In this document: piece by piece, positions 11,960 through 23,069 of the stretch | Position numbering within the stretch: position 1 is the first letter of the stretch | Layout: every line of letters begins with the position of its first letter | From: Aporrectodea caliginosa | Lineage: Eukaryota; Annelida; Clitellata; Crassiclitellata; Lumbricidae | Assembly: GCA_020284085.1 (NCBI GenBank) | Contig: JACEVL010000154.1 | Location: 2,062,143 to 2,126,142 of the forward strand | Length of the DNA stretch: 64,000 nucleotides | Direction of reading: 5' to 3' | The notes under the pieces: model-generated | The model's database searches: none | What the model was told of the DNA's origin: nothing | The model's input: only the letters and a program-made list of their open reading frames with translations | Program-made: the position numbers and the translations under genes

Positions 11960-12472
11960 CTAACGTATAAACAAAGGATCCACATCCAAAAACAATGCAT
12001 TGACCTGGCTAGACACCGGTGCAGACATTGTAATTAAATTTATCGCCTGCAACAGCCAAAATAGAAGCAAATAGAACAGAATGCTCAACAGCAGATGGCT
12101 CAAAGACCACGCTAAACTAAGCCTTTCGTGAGCTGGATGCAGACACCAACCGGGTGATCCCTTCAGCACAGATAAACCCCCATATATCTGTTCATATCCG
12201 GCCAGAAGACTCATCGGATATCCAGGCTGAGCACTGTCTAAAGCGTCAATTTCAACCCGGGTGTCAGAATCGTCAAAGACGATCATAAAGCCTTTTGCGG
12301 AGCACAGGCCACGTCTGCCACACTTGCAAAGCCATGAATATTTACACGGCCAACACCCAACCAAGACAACTGTAACCATACATATGACGCACACGCCGTA
12401 CGACAGAAGAATACCCGGCCGCCGGAGTGGCCCAAAGATTAATGCCCTATGAAAGTCAGGAACACGCATCAT
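11960..12472 (-). CDS. Uncharacterised two-pass membrane protein, possibly ciliary
   Basis: An intact single-exon frame of 170 residues starting at tandem Met codons (MMRVPDFHRALIFGPLRRPG). The frame stays open 45 bases above this without an ATG, and then a TAA stops it, so the start is well bounded. Hydrophobic segments lie at about residues 21-42 (ILLSYGVCVICMVTVVLVGC) and 120-143 (SLSHLLLSILFYLLLFWLLQ). A cysteine-rich patch follows the first (CKYSWLCKCGRRGLC), and a polar loop contains GYPMSLLAGYEQIYGG. I do not recognise the family. An RFX-type X-box lies 51 bases upstream of the ATG, which suggests expression with ciliary genes; that is inference. Splicing to further exons cannot be excluded. 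The length and the absence of internal stops favour a real gene over chance. Confidence 0.55.
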   Translation of the reverse strand: MMRVPDFHRALIFGPLRRPGILLSYGVCVICMVTVVLVGCWPCKYSWLCKCGRRGLCSAKGFMIVFDDSDTRVEIDALDSAQPGYPMSLLAGYEQIYGGLSVLKGSPGWCLHPAHERLSLAWSLSHLLLSILFYLLLFWLLQAINLITMSAPVSSQVNALFLDVDPLFIR

Positions 12473-12522
12473 TTCACGATCATCTCTGGCGCACGTAACG
12501 TCGATCAGCGAAGCCACTTTGT

Positions 12523-12535
12523 GTTACCTAGCAAC
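12523..12535 (-). promoter_or_regulatory. X-box (RFX binding site)
   Basis: GTTACC-T-AGCAAC matches the palindromic consensus GTNRCC-N(0-3)-RGYAAC fully. It is 51 bp before the likely ATG of the membrane protein, in a CpG-richer patch. In animals such boxes near start sites typify genes for cilia. The match is exact; its use is inferred. Confidence 0.55.
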
Positions 12536-12599
12536 CGACGGCCAGTATTCGAACGGGCCATTCTTTACCGTTTGCTCGCTTTTCCAAACTGTTAAACCA

Positions 12600-14164
12600 T
12601 TTAGGCAACTTCAATGTGCGATCGCCGAACACATAAGCCCAGATATCCATCATGTGTCAGTTTATGCATCACTTTGCCATAGGTAACACATTCCCAGTGA
12701 CTTGCACAGTGTACACATGCTTCAACCTGACAGACTTATAATTTTAAGAACTTAGAATACAACTGACAAGTACCTTAGGAACTTATCTGATCTGGAAAAC
12801 CTAGCATTTGCTCATAACTGGTGTGACAATATTGGCTGGATATGCAGTAGTGCTAAAGCACAGGATGGTCAGTTTATAATAATAATAATAATAATGGTCA
12901 GTTTATAGTCCAACACTACAAAAGCATCTACTTTTCCCAAATAAAGCATTCTGCTCTCGGGTCAGATGGGCAACCTCTATAACAGAGTGAGAAAAGACAA
13001 CTTATGAATGCTATGCAGACCCAATTTAAAGGATTAAGAGTGAGTCTCCATTGCCTTGGGAATCAAAGCAGAATTGTGTCTACACAAATACTGTGCTCTT
13101 GACACTGGCAGCCCAGCGAGCAAACAATTCACTTAATATCTGTCTTATAGTTCACAAAACATTGCACTAAAATCAGTTGACTAACCTCCGCTCCTTGCTC
13201 ACACCTCATGATAGGAAATATTGCACACACTCGATCAACAGACTCTTGCTCTGCCTCAGACCAAAACAGCGTTGGGTCCTGGGTCTTCTCAAAGACTGGT
13301 CCTAAACCTTGGCATTCACTGCTCACATTTATAGCATTCTTCAGAACTAAACTTACAACTCATCTGTTCCAGACTGTTTATTCTCTCTCCACCGGCATGC
13401 CCACGAACATTACATGGGATACATATGGGCCCAACAGGGATCCCTTATGGTGATATGGGTCTTATATTAGCCACACGTAATCAGTTTCTTTTCAGTGGGC
13501 ATGGTAGGCAATTCTCTATATAATGCTTGGCTTGTAACATGGAGAGCACATGTAAGATCTTCTCCCTGACGGCTATAAAGTCCATAGGGACACTGAGCAA
13601 GTTTTTCACTCACAGTTGGTCTGCACCATTGATGCCCCTGGTTATGGTCATGTTTGGCAAACCCATGACACCTGAGGCAGTTAGTACTGTGAGGATAAAT
13701 TGCTCATATAAATAAAAAATAAATAAATAAATGGAAACTGAACACGTGTGCTTGTAAACCTGCTCACCATATCATATTATCACTAGTAGCACTAGCAGCC
13801 ACAGCAGCAGCAGCAGCAGCTGTAAATAATTACTAAATATAAATAATTAATATGCTCTTTAGAACTCCTTCTTTGCGTATTTGTGTAAGTTGCCTGGTTG
13901 CCAGGAAAGTGGGCTAAGAAAATAGCTTTGCAGGCATTGAATCTAATCTATATGGTGTCAGTTGAAGGCATAGAAACACTAGCGACAGTCAAAGTATATT
14001 AATCAAAATATAATTCCTGAACACTGGGAAGACACATGTAATTTAACAGTCCACAGAACTAGTATGGCAATAAAATAAAGCAGATGAACAAGAAGTACAT
14101 GTATATCTGAATCTCTTGGCTTTCTTTCTTATTATTATTGCTACTGTTATTGTTATTACCAGGG

Positions 14165-14166
<2 letters not shown>
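12600..14166. other. Intergenic, no supported gene
   Basis: Small (ATA)n at 12880-12892 and (AGC)n at 13800-13820. Frames at 13.2-13.45 kb are open for about 80 codons but show no recognisable motif. Confidence 0.45.

Positions 14167-14255
<89 letters not shown>
14167..14255. repeat. (ATT)n microsatellite at the LINE-A 3' side
   Basis: About 87 bases of near-perfect ATT repeats abut the GAATGA-type tail of LINE-A. Confidence 0.95.
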
Positions 14256-14257
<2 letters not shown>

Positions 14258-15336
14258 TTCATTCATTCATTCAGAACATTTATATAGCGCCTCTTCAAGA
14301 AACTACTCAGAAGCGCTCCCTGCCCAGCCACGACTAAAGAAAAAAGACTTGAGGGACTTGTAGAACCCTGCCGGTTGGCTCACAAGTAAAGAGCGGAGCT
14401 TAAGCGGGAGGTCATTCCAGGTGGAAGGTCCCACAACCGAAAAAGCACGGCGCTGCTTAATAGCCAAGCGTGCCCGTGGAACTAGGAGCTCATCCCTCGT
14501 CATAGAGCGAAGCGCCCGACGCGCTGCAACGTCGGACACTGGGCGGCAAAGATCACGCAAGTAAGATGGAGCACAGCCAAGAGCGCAGCGAGAAACTAGA
14601 GCAGCAGTGCGGTATGAGATCCGCTGAGAGATAGGCAGCCAGTGCAACACATCACGTATGTATGCAGAGACAGGAGAGAACTTAGGTAGTCGTCCAATGA
14701 GACGAGCAGCCGAGCGTAGAACTCGATCTAGTCGCCCCAGAACCCCAAGAGGAAGGCCAGCGAGTAGGGAGCAACAGTTGTCAATTCGACTGGTAACAAG
14801 GCGTGAACAAGGACCACGACCGCATCATGAGAAAGAGAGCGAGAGACCACTCGAAGCTGACGAAGCTGATAATAACAACTCCGTGCAACCAGGCTCACAT
14901 GTTGAGACAAAGTAAGCTCAGAGTCAAGAGTAAGTCCCAGATCACGAACTGTAACTGAAAAGGTTATGTGAGGAAAGAGCAAGGTAAGTTGGGAAAAGTC
15001 GATACCCTGAAGTTGCCTACGGCCACACAACCAAATAAGTTGTGTTTTAGAGGGATTTAAGAGTAGCCGATTGGAGGCCATCCAAGAAGAGAGGACATCC
15101 ATAGTCAGACACATCTGGCTTACAGTAGCCACCGCATCCGCCGAATGGGTGTGGATGTAGGCTTGCACATCATCAGCAAATAGTTGGTGCAGAAGCCTCT
15201 GAGATGCCAGCAAGGGGCAGAGATCAGCAGTATAAAGAAGGTATAGCAGTGGGCCCAGGACAGAACCCTGGGGCACCCCAAAAGGAGCAGGGACCCAAAG
15301 AGACCTGGACGAACCAAGGACTACACAGTTTGAGCG
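14256..15336 (-). mobile_element. LINE-A, CR1/L2-like retrotransposon, 5' truncated
   Basis: The minus strand encodes the palm and thumb of a reverse transcriptase: FGVPQGSVLGPLLYLLYTAD, then the catalytic FADDVQAYIH (FADD version of the YxDD box), then LLLNPSKTQLIWL and VRDLGLTLDSEL. A single frameshift near 14.79 kb moves the reading to SRIDNCCSLLAGLP, RDVLHWLPISQRISYR and RAFSVVGPSTWNDLPLKLRS, ending FYKSLKSFFFSRGW before a stop. The 3' tail reads GAGCGCTTCTGAGTAG, TTCTTGAAG, GGCGCTATATAAAT and (GAAT)n. One frameshift over about 1 kb marks a fairly young copy. The 5' endonuclease part is missing. Confidence 0.85.
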
Positions 15337-15395
<59 letters not shown>

Positions 15396-15403
15396 TATTA
15401 TAA
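15337..15403. repeat. (TTA)n microsatellite at the LINE-A 5' breakpoint
   Basis: About 65 bases of TTA repeats lie exactly where LINE-A coding similarity ends, in the same phase class as the tract on the other side. Confidence 0.95.
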
Positions 15404-15740
15404 CAGTCTATTGATCGAGATCTGGATGCAAAAAATGGCAAATAATGACCTGCATGAACAAAGTCAGACAAAGGAGAGTTCTAAAATCCCAACTCTGAAT
15501 CTTCAAGGTGGGTTAAAACACATAAGAAACTATATAGACTGAAGGTCAGCAAGGCAGAATAGCTTGGCTTTAAAGTAACGTATGGTGCGAGACATCATGC
15601 AAACGTCGTTCATCAGTGCAAAACACAGCTCAAGGACAAGCAACTCAAAGAACGTGGTATAGGCCTAGTTGATAAAGGACAAACAAAAACAAGTACACGC
15701 AGTCACCGAAGAATCGTTAATTATCGAGTGCTACAGTAGG

Positions 15741-16004
15741 ATGATGAAACTGTTGCACACGTCAGACCAGAGGCAGAATAATCAGAGAAGCCTAATCTAC
15801 AACCGCAGGACAACGGAACGCGACATCGGCCGCGACTTTAACAGACTGCGTGAAGGCAGACTCACGTCAATCAGACTGAAGGGGGCCAGACGACGACTGG
15901 CGATCCCGCAACCACTAGAATTGGTGAAAAGCCGTGCGGGCGAGATAAGCGCACCGAATTCCACCAAGAGGAATCGACTGATGGATGGGTGTGCCGGCTT
16001 TTAA
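15741..16004 (+). CDS. Unrecognised basic ORF, doubtful
   Basis: From the first ATG the frame gives 87 residues rich in Arg (RDIGRDFNRLREGRLTSIRL, then KGARRRLAIPQPLELVKSRA), in a CpG-richer block at 15.6-16.03 kb. No family recognised, no signal peptide, no zinc-binding pattern. The composition suggests a 5' exon or promoter block rather than a proven gene. Confidence 0.25.
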   Translation: MMKLLHTSDQRQNNQRSLIYNRRTTERDIGRDFNRLREGRLTSIRLKGARRRLAIPQPLELVKSRAGEISAPNSTKRNRLMDGCAGF

Positions 16005-16009
16005 AATAA

Positions 16010-18237
16010 TCGTCAGATGTCAAATTCCCAGGCGATGAGCTTTTGAGTCGGACCTTTCACGGAAATTTAGGACCGGCTGAATGGCTTGTCAGAAGGCTCA
16101 GAATTGGACTGCCAAACACACAAACTCGTTTATTCCGCTTAGGATCGTTTTCTTTATTTAGTTTACTTCTTATGCCCTTCAGTGGCACTCCAAACTCATC
16201 CAGCTTAGATGAATGCATTTTTCATAATAGTATTTGGCATTTTATGAGCACTTATGGGTTTGTGTCTGGCACAAGATTACTACATGAAAGAAATGAACAT
16301 TGTTGCTGGGGGTTGAATTCAACGGAAAATACACTTTCTTTTCCATTTAATATATACTCTTCATCTTCCATGTTGCATGGAAGACAAAGTGGGGCATAAA
16401 AGACAGTTCCTTTTCTTCATCAAGTACCTAAAAAATCCAGGTCTTATACATGGGGCCAGTGCAACACAGGACTACCTTCCTACCCATGCTGGTGTGCAGT
16501 GGGGACTACGTTCCCCCAAGGGGTTATGGACCAAAAGAGGGGTGCCAGTTGGATGCCTGGATTTGTCAAAACTGAGAATGCTCTAACAAGTTTATACACA
16601 GAGTTGCACTGACAAGAGATCTGAATTGAAGCTTTCAACCTCAAATTAAGACACAAGTGACAAAAGAATTGCTTTCCGTAATTTAAAAGTAGAAACTGTA
16701 AAGTGTCAACAATGCAAACACTTAATGAAAAGCAAGTTTATGCTTGTCATGCCCAGAGAATCAAACTCATTTCACAAATGCATCCAAAGTAATCGACTCC
16801 ACATGAGAGGATTCAATTGACAATTGAATTCACTGCTGTGTTGCTTAAACGAATGTCACACAGTCATGCATTCTTCATAGATATGCTTCAATTAATTTAA
16901 AGCAGAAAAGCTTTGCTTATGGGTTGCTGATGTTACCAGTAAAACTGGTTATGTTCAACAGTCTGCATATTTCATGAAAAGCAAGTTTATATGGGTCAGG
17001 AACAATAAGCCATGTCTAACAATTGGCTGAAATTCAAACTGAATCCTGTACAAATGCCTCACTTGGGAATTTCACGGCTGAGTCTTACAATGTCACTGCA
17101 ATATAAATGTGCAAAAACATCAATGTTATCCTCATTTTAAAAAGACTTATCTCTTGGCATAAATGATTGCATCAATCATCACAGTAAGCGAATGGTCAGA
17201 GATTCGTCTATCTAGTTGGGAAATGATACCAGCCAATAAACAGATATTAGATTAGTTGCCTACATGCAGTCTGTGTGTCTACTTCGGAATGATACCCCAC
17301 AATTCCATCAACAGCAGAGCTAGCAAGCAGCTGGGCCTGACACCCTGACATTTCTGCGATTCTTACTTTGCTTTACCGCCTTAGAGAACAGAGTGCCTGA
17401 AGGCACCTGTTCTTTCATCTCTATGTTCCTTGAAAGAGACAGTTACATTTTTAAGCATGTCTGCAGCTGCTGACAAGCCAACACTTAATGATTGGAGTTC
17501 AGCTGACGCAATGTTCATGTATTTTTTCAAGAATATCATAAAAAAGCTGTAAAGCTAGAGTCTAGATGCAAACTGTAAAAGCTGCACCTGTGAAAATACC
17601 ACAATTAAAATAATATCAATCAGATTTCATCACACATTGGGTATAAGTGATTAAATCATGCCGACGAAATATGAAATTTAAATAATTTCAGATTTCATAA
17701 AAATTGGTTTAAACTTTGGAGACAACTGGGCACAAAATCACTTGGGGCACTGGTCCCTTAGCCCCTTCTGTACAGCCCTGGCAGCCTGGCTGCTGTGAAA
17801 GCGCCAAATACGCATAAAACTTGTTCAATGTCCTAACACAGAATTGGTTTGTCAAGCTCAGACCCGCAAATATTGAATCACAAAATTAACACTTGAACAG
17901 CAGAATTTCACCCCCATTATGTAACCAAGTCTTCATAATAGGTCAAAACGTTTGGTGTGCGTGAAAAACTGAAACATAGTGGAAATATTTGTGGAATCAT
18001 GTCAGAAGCATTTACTAAAGGTATGGGAAGTGATTTTTAAAAAGAATACACGATTTAAAAACTCCAGTAATACGTGAGAAAAACAATTTAATGAGAGTAT
18101 TACTAAGAAAAATAGAATATTCTGAAACTGTTTCCTTTTCTGTCTAGATTGGCTGGAGCAGATTGCAAAAGTGTTTGTGATAAGTAAGTAAACGTAGCCT
18201 GGTTGTTGAATTATTGAACAAATGTTGCAGTATTTAC
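16010..18237. other. Intergenic, no gene recognised
   Basis: AT-rich unique-looking sequence. AAATCCAGG at about 16431 and its inverse near 16554 bracket a GC-richer 120-bp block. Otherwise no repeats or coding signals were recognised. Confidence 0.5.
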
Positions 18238-19250
18238 ACTGTAATCGTAATCGTAATCTCGATATTTCTAGATCGCCCACAAAAGCGAAGTTGCGGGAAC
18301 CAGCTTATTCACAGGCGCTTAACCAAAACAGAATCGATAGGGGGGGGTCAAAATCCAGAGAGTCAGGCAGGCAGCCTAGCAGTCAGACGGCTAAGGTGGA
18401 TGATGCTTAGAGTTGAAATGGCGAGGAAGGTGAGGGGAAGAGAAGGAATCGGGATAGGATTTGTGAAAAAGCAGTGTTTTCAGTTTTGAGTGGAAGACCT
18501 GTGGAGAGATAGCAAGAGGTGAGGTTTTGGTGAGTTCATAGGATGGATCGGATATTTGTCGTAGCACAGGCGGGAGTTTGTTCCAAAGAGGCGGGACAGC
18601 TATGGCTATGGAACGATTTGCAAATTTAAGCGATGAGGTGACGGAAGGGCGGAGCAGTGTGAGGGTGGAAGATGAACGGGTTGAACGAAGAGGTTGGACC
18701 GAGAACAACTGACGGAGATACGAGGGCTGAGAGGATTGAAGCGTATTGTAGGTGAGGGATAGGACTTTATATTCTATTCGTTCAGGAATTTTGAGCCAGT
18801 GGAGTGATTTCAAGACAGCTGTGATGTGGTGGTGTTTGGGGGTTTTGGTGACAGCACGGGCGAGGGCATTCTGAATGGCTTGGAGGCGATTAATTTGAGT
18901 GGTATCTATGTTGAGAAAGAGAGCATTGCAGTAATCTAATTTGGCGTGAACTATTGATGTGGTGATTGTTGATGAGGTTTTGAAGTCAAGCATAGGGCGG
19001 ATTCTACGCAGGTCACGGATGTGCATGAAGCACCTCGGAAAGATGGGTGATGTGATCGGAAAAGCTAAGATTCTGGTCAAAAGTCACACCTAGGTCACTG
19101 GACAGGAGAATTTGCTATGAATGTGTGAGTGGATACAGAGTCAAGGCTGAGGGAAATAGAGGGATCTGGGATTTTCTTGAGTTGCTCACGGAGGCCTATA
19201 AGAATGAATTCAGTTTTAGAGGGGTTGAGGCACAACATGTTTGAAGTCTG
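18238..19250 (-). mobile_element. LINE-B, CR1/L2-like retrotransposon, best copy
   Basis: A 229-codon open frame (18391-19080) encodes the reverse transcriptase C-terminus: HAKLDYCNALFLNI, INRLQAIQNALARAVT, VLKSLHWLKIPERIEYKVLS, IAVPPLWNKLPPVLRQI and QVFHSKLKTLLFHKSYPDSF. Upstream, in another frame, CLNPSKTEFILIGLREQLKK and SDLGVTFDQNLSF give the preceding thumb region, so one frameshift lies near 19.08 kb. The 3' end is a (GATTAC)n tail at about 18238-18260, read on the minus strand. 5' truncated. Confidence 0.85.
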
Positions 19251-19259
19251 TTGCACTAT

Positions 19260-20529
19260 GCCTCACTGTAAATAGAGCTGTGTAATAAAAGCAGATTTTC
19301 CTGACCCTACCTTTCTTATGAAGACGATGAAAGATCAGATACATTTCATCACTGCTGGCAGAGGGAGACAGGGAGACAGAGGGAGACAGAGGGAGACACA
19401 GCTGATCACACAAATGCCAAAGTGCTTCATGACTGATGCACTAACATATGTTGCGGCATCTTACTGCAGTGCAATGCTTGCACGAACCATACAAGACGCT
19501 GCTTCCTGTCTCACGGAACAACGCAACGCAGCTCTATTTACACCATATCCGTTTACTACAATTTCAGTTAGATGTATTAATTTACATGAGACACAGGTGG
19601 ACGTCTAGAGGGCACTGTGGTGCAGCACGCACTGCCTTTGCTGTAGAAAAGTAACATTTTGAGAGAAGAGTGAATAGGGTTTTAGTTAACCCCTCATTAT
19701 CTGGTACAACTTAGCCACCTGGTTTAGATGTGCAGTAGTTAAATCTTTGCCACAAAATCGTGGGTTCAAATCCCAACGGTAGATAAATTGCATTTCTTCG
19801 AATATATATATTACTTCATAAACAATAGTGTTGAGGGGAGGGAAAGGGAAATGGTTCTTAATCCATACCAGCACCTCTTGTTTCCCACTTCGACCTCTGC
19901 CGATTGTTAGTTAGTCTGTTGCACTGTGCCTCAAACCTTATAAGCAAGTTTTGCTCCTGTCCTGTTGCTAATGCCCTTGTCCAAAACTGAACAAAACAAG
20001 CAAAATATTAAGTGAACGAAGTCATTAGCAGTCGGCAGCTTAGCGACTGGTTTCCCCTTTAGGGCTTAGCGGCGGTGGCAGCAGCATATGGTGGTGGCAG
20101 CTCCAGGGACTAACCCTTGAGAGGTATTTATAAAGACACTGTATAAACGCCCATATATATAAATATAATATATACCTAATATTATATTCAATTAATTCAA
20201 ATGGAAGAATGATACACATATACATCTGGTTTGACTTCACATGCTCTAGATAGAAGATGTTTTAGTTATTTACATATGTACTGGCTTGCTTACTTACTTA
20301 CTGGGTTGCTTGTTTACTGACCTACTTACAGATTGAAATAGTAAGTAGCTCAGTAAATAATGTTCTTCAACATAAGAAAGTGCAATTAGCTGGAGGCCCA
20401 TATTAATTCTTGCACTTTTAAAGTTTCCTGCACACATGGATGCCAGTAACTATATGACTGAACTGCATGATGGAAATATATGTTGCAAAGAAACCATGTG
20501 TTGTTGTTGATCGATTGAGTTGTAGTAAA
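19260..20529. other. Intergenic with a possible tRNA-like SINE head
   Basis: At 19720-19785 a tRNA-like segment has a perfect B box (GTGGGTTCAAATCCCAAC) and a weaker A-box-like stretch. It does not fold into a convincing functional tRNA by eye and is probably a SINE head. The rest is unassigned; (GGGAGACA)n occurs near 19365-19400. Confidence 0.4.
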
Positions 20530-21830
20530 GTATTATTGTAATCGTAAACTCAAAATTTCTAAAGTGCTACTATATAGCTAAGTGCAGACCACCAGTATAT
20601 TCACGATAGCTGTGTATATAGAATAGTTATCCAGATATGGTCAAGGAATGCATGTATGTTAAAACCTCAAGAAGCTAGGACAATCACTTCCTTATTATCA
20701 CAAACATACTTTGCGATGACAGAAACGTATGGAAAACGACAGGTAGCATTCGCAGAATCAGAAATAGTGCCAGAGGTTTTACTACCCATATCTTCTGTGG
20801 CGTGCTGTAGAATTTAACTCGATTTCATGCCAATTCTGGCAGAACATAAGTCGGAACAAAAGTACTATAGAGTTCTAAACAATTTTTTCTCAAATTTCAA
20901 GAACTCTTACCATGACTCATCTGATCCTCTATTTATTTTTAATCCTCGACCTAAAAGACACCCACCTTAACATCTACTGTGCCCTCTCTCAAAACTGGAA
21001 ACCGGACTCAAATGTCCCTCGGACTTCTCTGTTTGACAACCCCTCTAACTAGACGCAGCGCTCTGTGAATTAGAAAAGTGCCATGCGCTCATATTTCGAG
21101 TGGCGCTTTAGAAGTTTGGAGTTTACGATTACGATATAATATAATCAGAGAACTAAATGGTACCTTTGATGTAAACCAGTTCTTTACACATGGGTTTTTA
21201 ATCAATATTTCGTTAAAACGTCCAATTTCTAGTGGTACTCTAAAGCTAAGTGAAGCACCAGTTTATTCTGAGAGCTGTGTCATGTCAGAAGGGTTGTCCA
21301 GATATGGTCAAGGAAGGTCCAAGTCCGGTAACCACAGACCTGAGAGAAGAGGAAGAGGAAAAGGATTGTGTCCATATGTATGTATGTATGTATGACATAC
21401 AAACATACATACATACATGTATGTTAAAGCCTCTAGAAGCTAGGACAATCATTTCCTTATGTCACAAATATACCTCGCGATGACAGAGACGTATTGAAAA
21501 CGACGAGCAGCATTCGCAGAATCAGAAATAGTGCCAGAGGTTTACTACCCATATATCACCTGTGGCGTGCTGTAGATTTTAACTCGATTTCATGCCAATT
21601 CTTGCAGAACAAAAAGTTCTATAGAGTACTAAATTAAATACAATATAATAATTATAATCAGGCAAACTATAAAATTATGGTACATTTGATATAAAACAGT
21701 TCTTTACCGATGGGTTTTTAAGACAATGCTGTGTGATCAATACTTCGTTAAAACGTCCAATCGTAATCGTAAATTCCAAATTTCTTAAGCGCCAATACAG
21801 CTGACCACGGGCACCAGATTATTTATAATC
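20530..21830. repeat. Local duplication containing LINE-B 3' ends
   Basis: A block starting GTATGTTAAAACCTCAAGAA (20.65 kb) recurs at 21.42 kb, including AGAATCAGAAATAGTGCCAG and TGGCGTGCTGTAGA. Another block (TTAAAACGTCCAAT) is at 21.21 and 21.75 kb. LINE-B tails occur at about 20537 (minus), 21105-21130 (plus) and 21767 (minus). The plus-strand stretch 20.87-21.13 kb decodes as a LINE-B C-terminus plus 3' UTR. Confidence 0.75.
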
Positions 21831-23067
21831 TTTGGACAGCTTTCCACAGATTTTTGGGCGCAGAAGAAATCCGGACATTACGGTCGATAACGATATAGGC
21901 CTAATTATAATACTAATACTCTTCGTTTAATACTTTCAAACTGACAATTACGCAGGATGATTACAAATCAGTATGAAAGGATGATCACAAGTTATTACAG
22001 GAGTCAAATTTATCTGAATACATCAGCCATGCAAGGCGCCCATCAGTCACGTCCTACATCTCATGGTGTCTAGTGCTTTCTGGACATGCTTATGTAGGCT
22101 GAAACAGACTTGTAAAATAGGGAAAATAGCAATCGTGAATAGTTTAGGTATATAATAATGGCAAGTTCAAAATTAACCAATTTATTTTCAGCAATATTTT
22201 AACGTACCCAAACTTCCCAGAGGCCTTAGCGAAATGTTATGCACGATTTTTTGCTGAACGCACTTTTCTTGTCAATATCGTGGTTTGTGGGTGACAACAG
22301 AAATGAAATTTACGGAAACGCTTTAATATTATCAAAATATTTCATAAAAAGGTAGAATTGATTGCCTTAGAACGTATATATAGCAATTTTCTTCTGTTTC
22401 AGTCGTTACGATTGAAACCTATTTGCTTGATCTTTATAATAATAGCTGGCTTGTTCCAGCGAACTTTACTCACTTGATTTTCTCCCAGTTTACTTGTTTA
22501 GAAATTACGTCTCTATTACCAGAGTCGTAGCCACTTCTCATTTCTTGACACTATTTTTTGTAAAAGTGTATTTTAGCGTCGTAATTATTTCTTTACTTTA
22601 AATGAAACAAATAGCGGCAAACTTAGAGTGTCTTTTGGAAAGTTGCGCGAACGCCGGACGGTACCAGGTTTTCTAATGACGACACTAACCCTAACCTTGA
22701 CCGTAACCTACCCCCACGGGGTCAGCCCGAATCCCCGAAAACGCTGAAAACATGGGTACCAGACTGCCTATGAAGCTTTCGTTTTGCATGCAGCCATAGG
22801 TTTTCAATTCATTCATTCATTATGATAATTTATATAGCGCCCCTTCACGAAACCTACTCAGGAGTGCTAATGTTTGGTCTTACAACTCCACACTCAACAG
22901 AATCAAGCAATATTTACTAGTTTATGCAAGGAAAGCTTGATAATTTACTTAATAATTTGTCTGTAGTAGGATCTATTTACAGGAACTTGGTACTTGAATT
23001 AGGCAAAATAAACTTTTCTTTCTGAAGTCCACCTCAAATTTATTGCTTGTATGTATTTATTTTTTAG
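21831..23067. other. Region upstream of MLX
   Basis: Holds an inverted LINE-A/SINE tail at about 22808-22872 (ATTCATTCATTCAT, then TTTATATAGCGCCC). At 22726-22752 is a segment whose inverse recurs at about 40121-40160 (shared word CCCGAATCCCCGAAAACG). The CpG-richer stretch at 22.64-22.75 kb could be promoter DNA for MLX. Confidence 0.4.
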
Positions 23068-23069
23068 AA

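Noticed and set aside
14043..14337. Poly-Asn and poly-Leu open frames
   Set aside because: They are translations of the (ATT)n microsatellite.
19720..19785. Possible functional tRNA gene
   Set aside because: The B box is perfect but the acceptor stem and anticodon arm do not pair convincingly; a SINE head is more likely.
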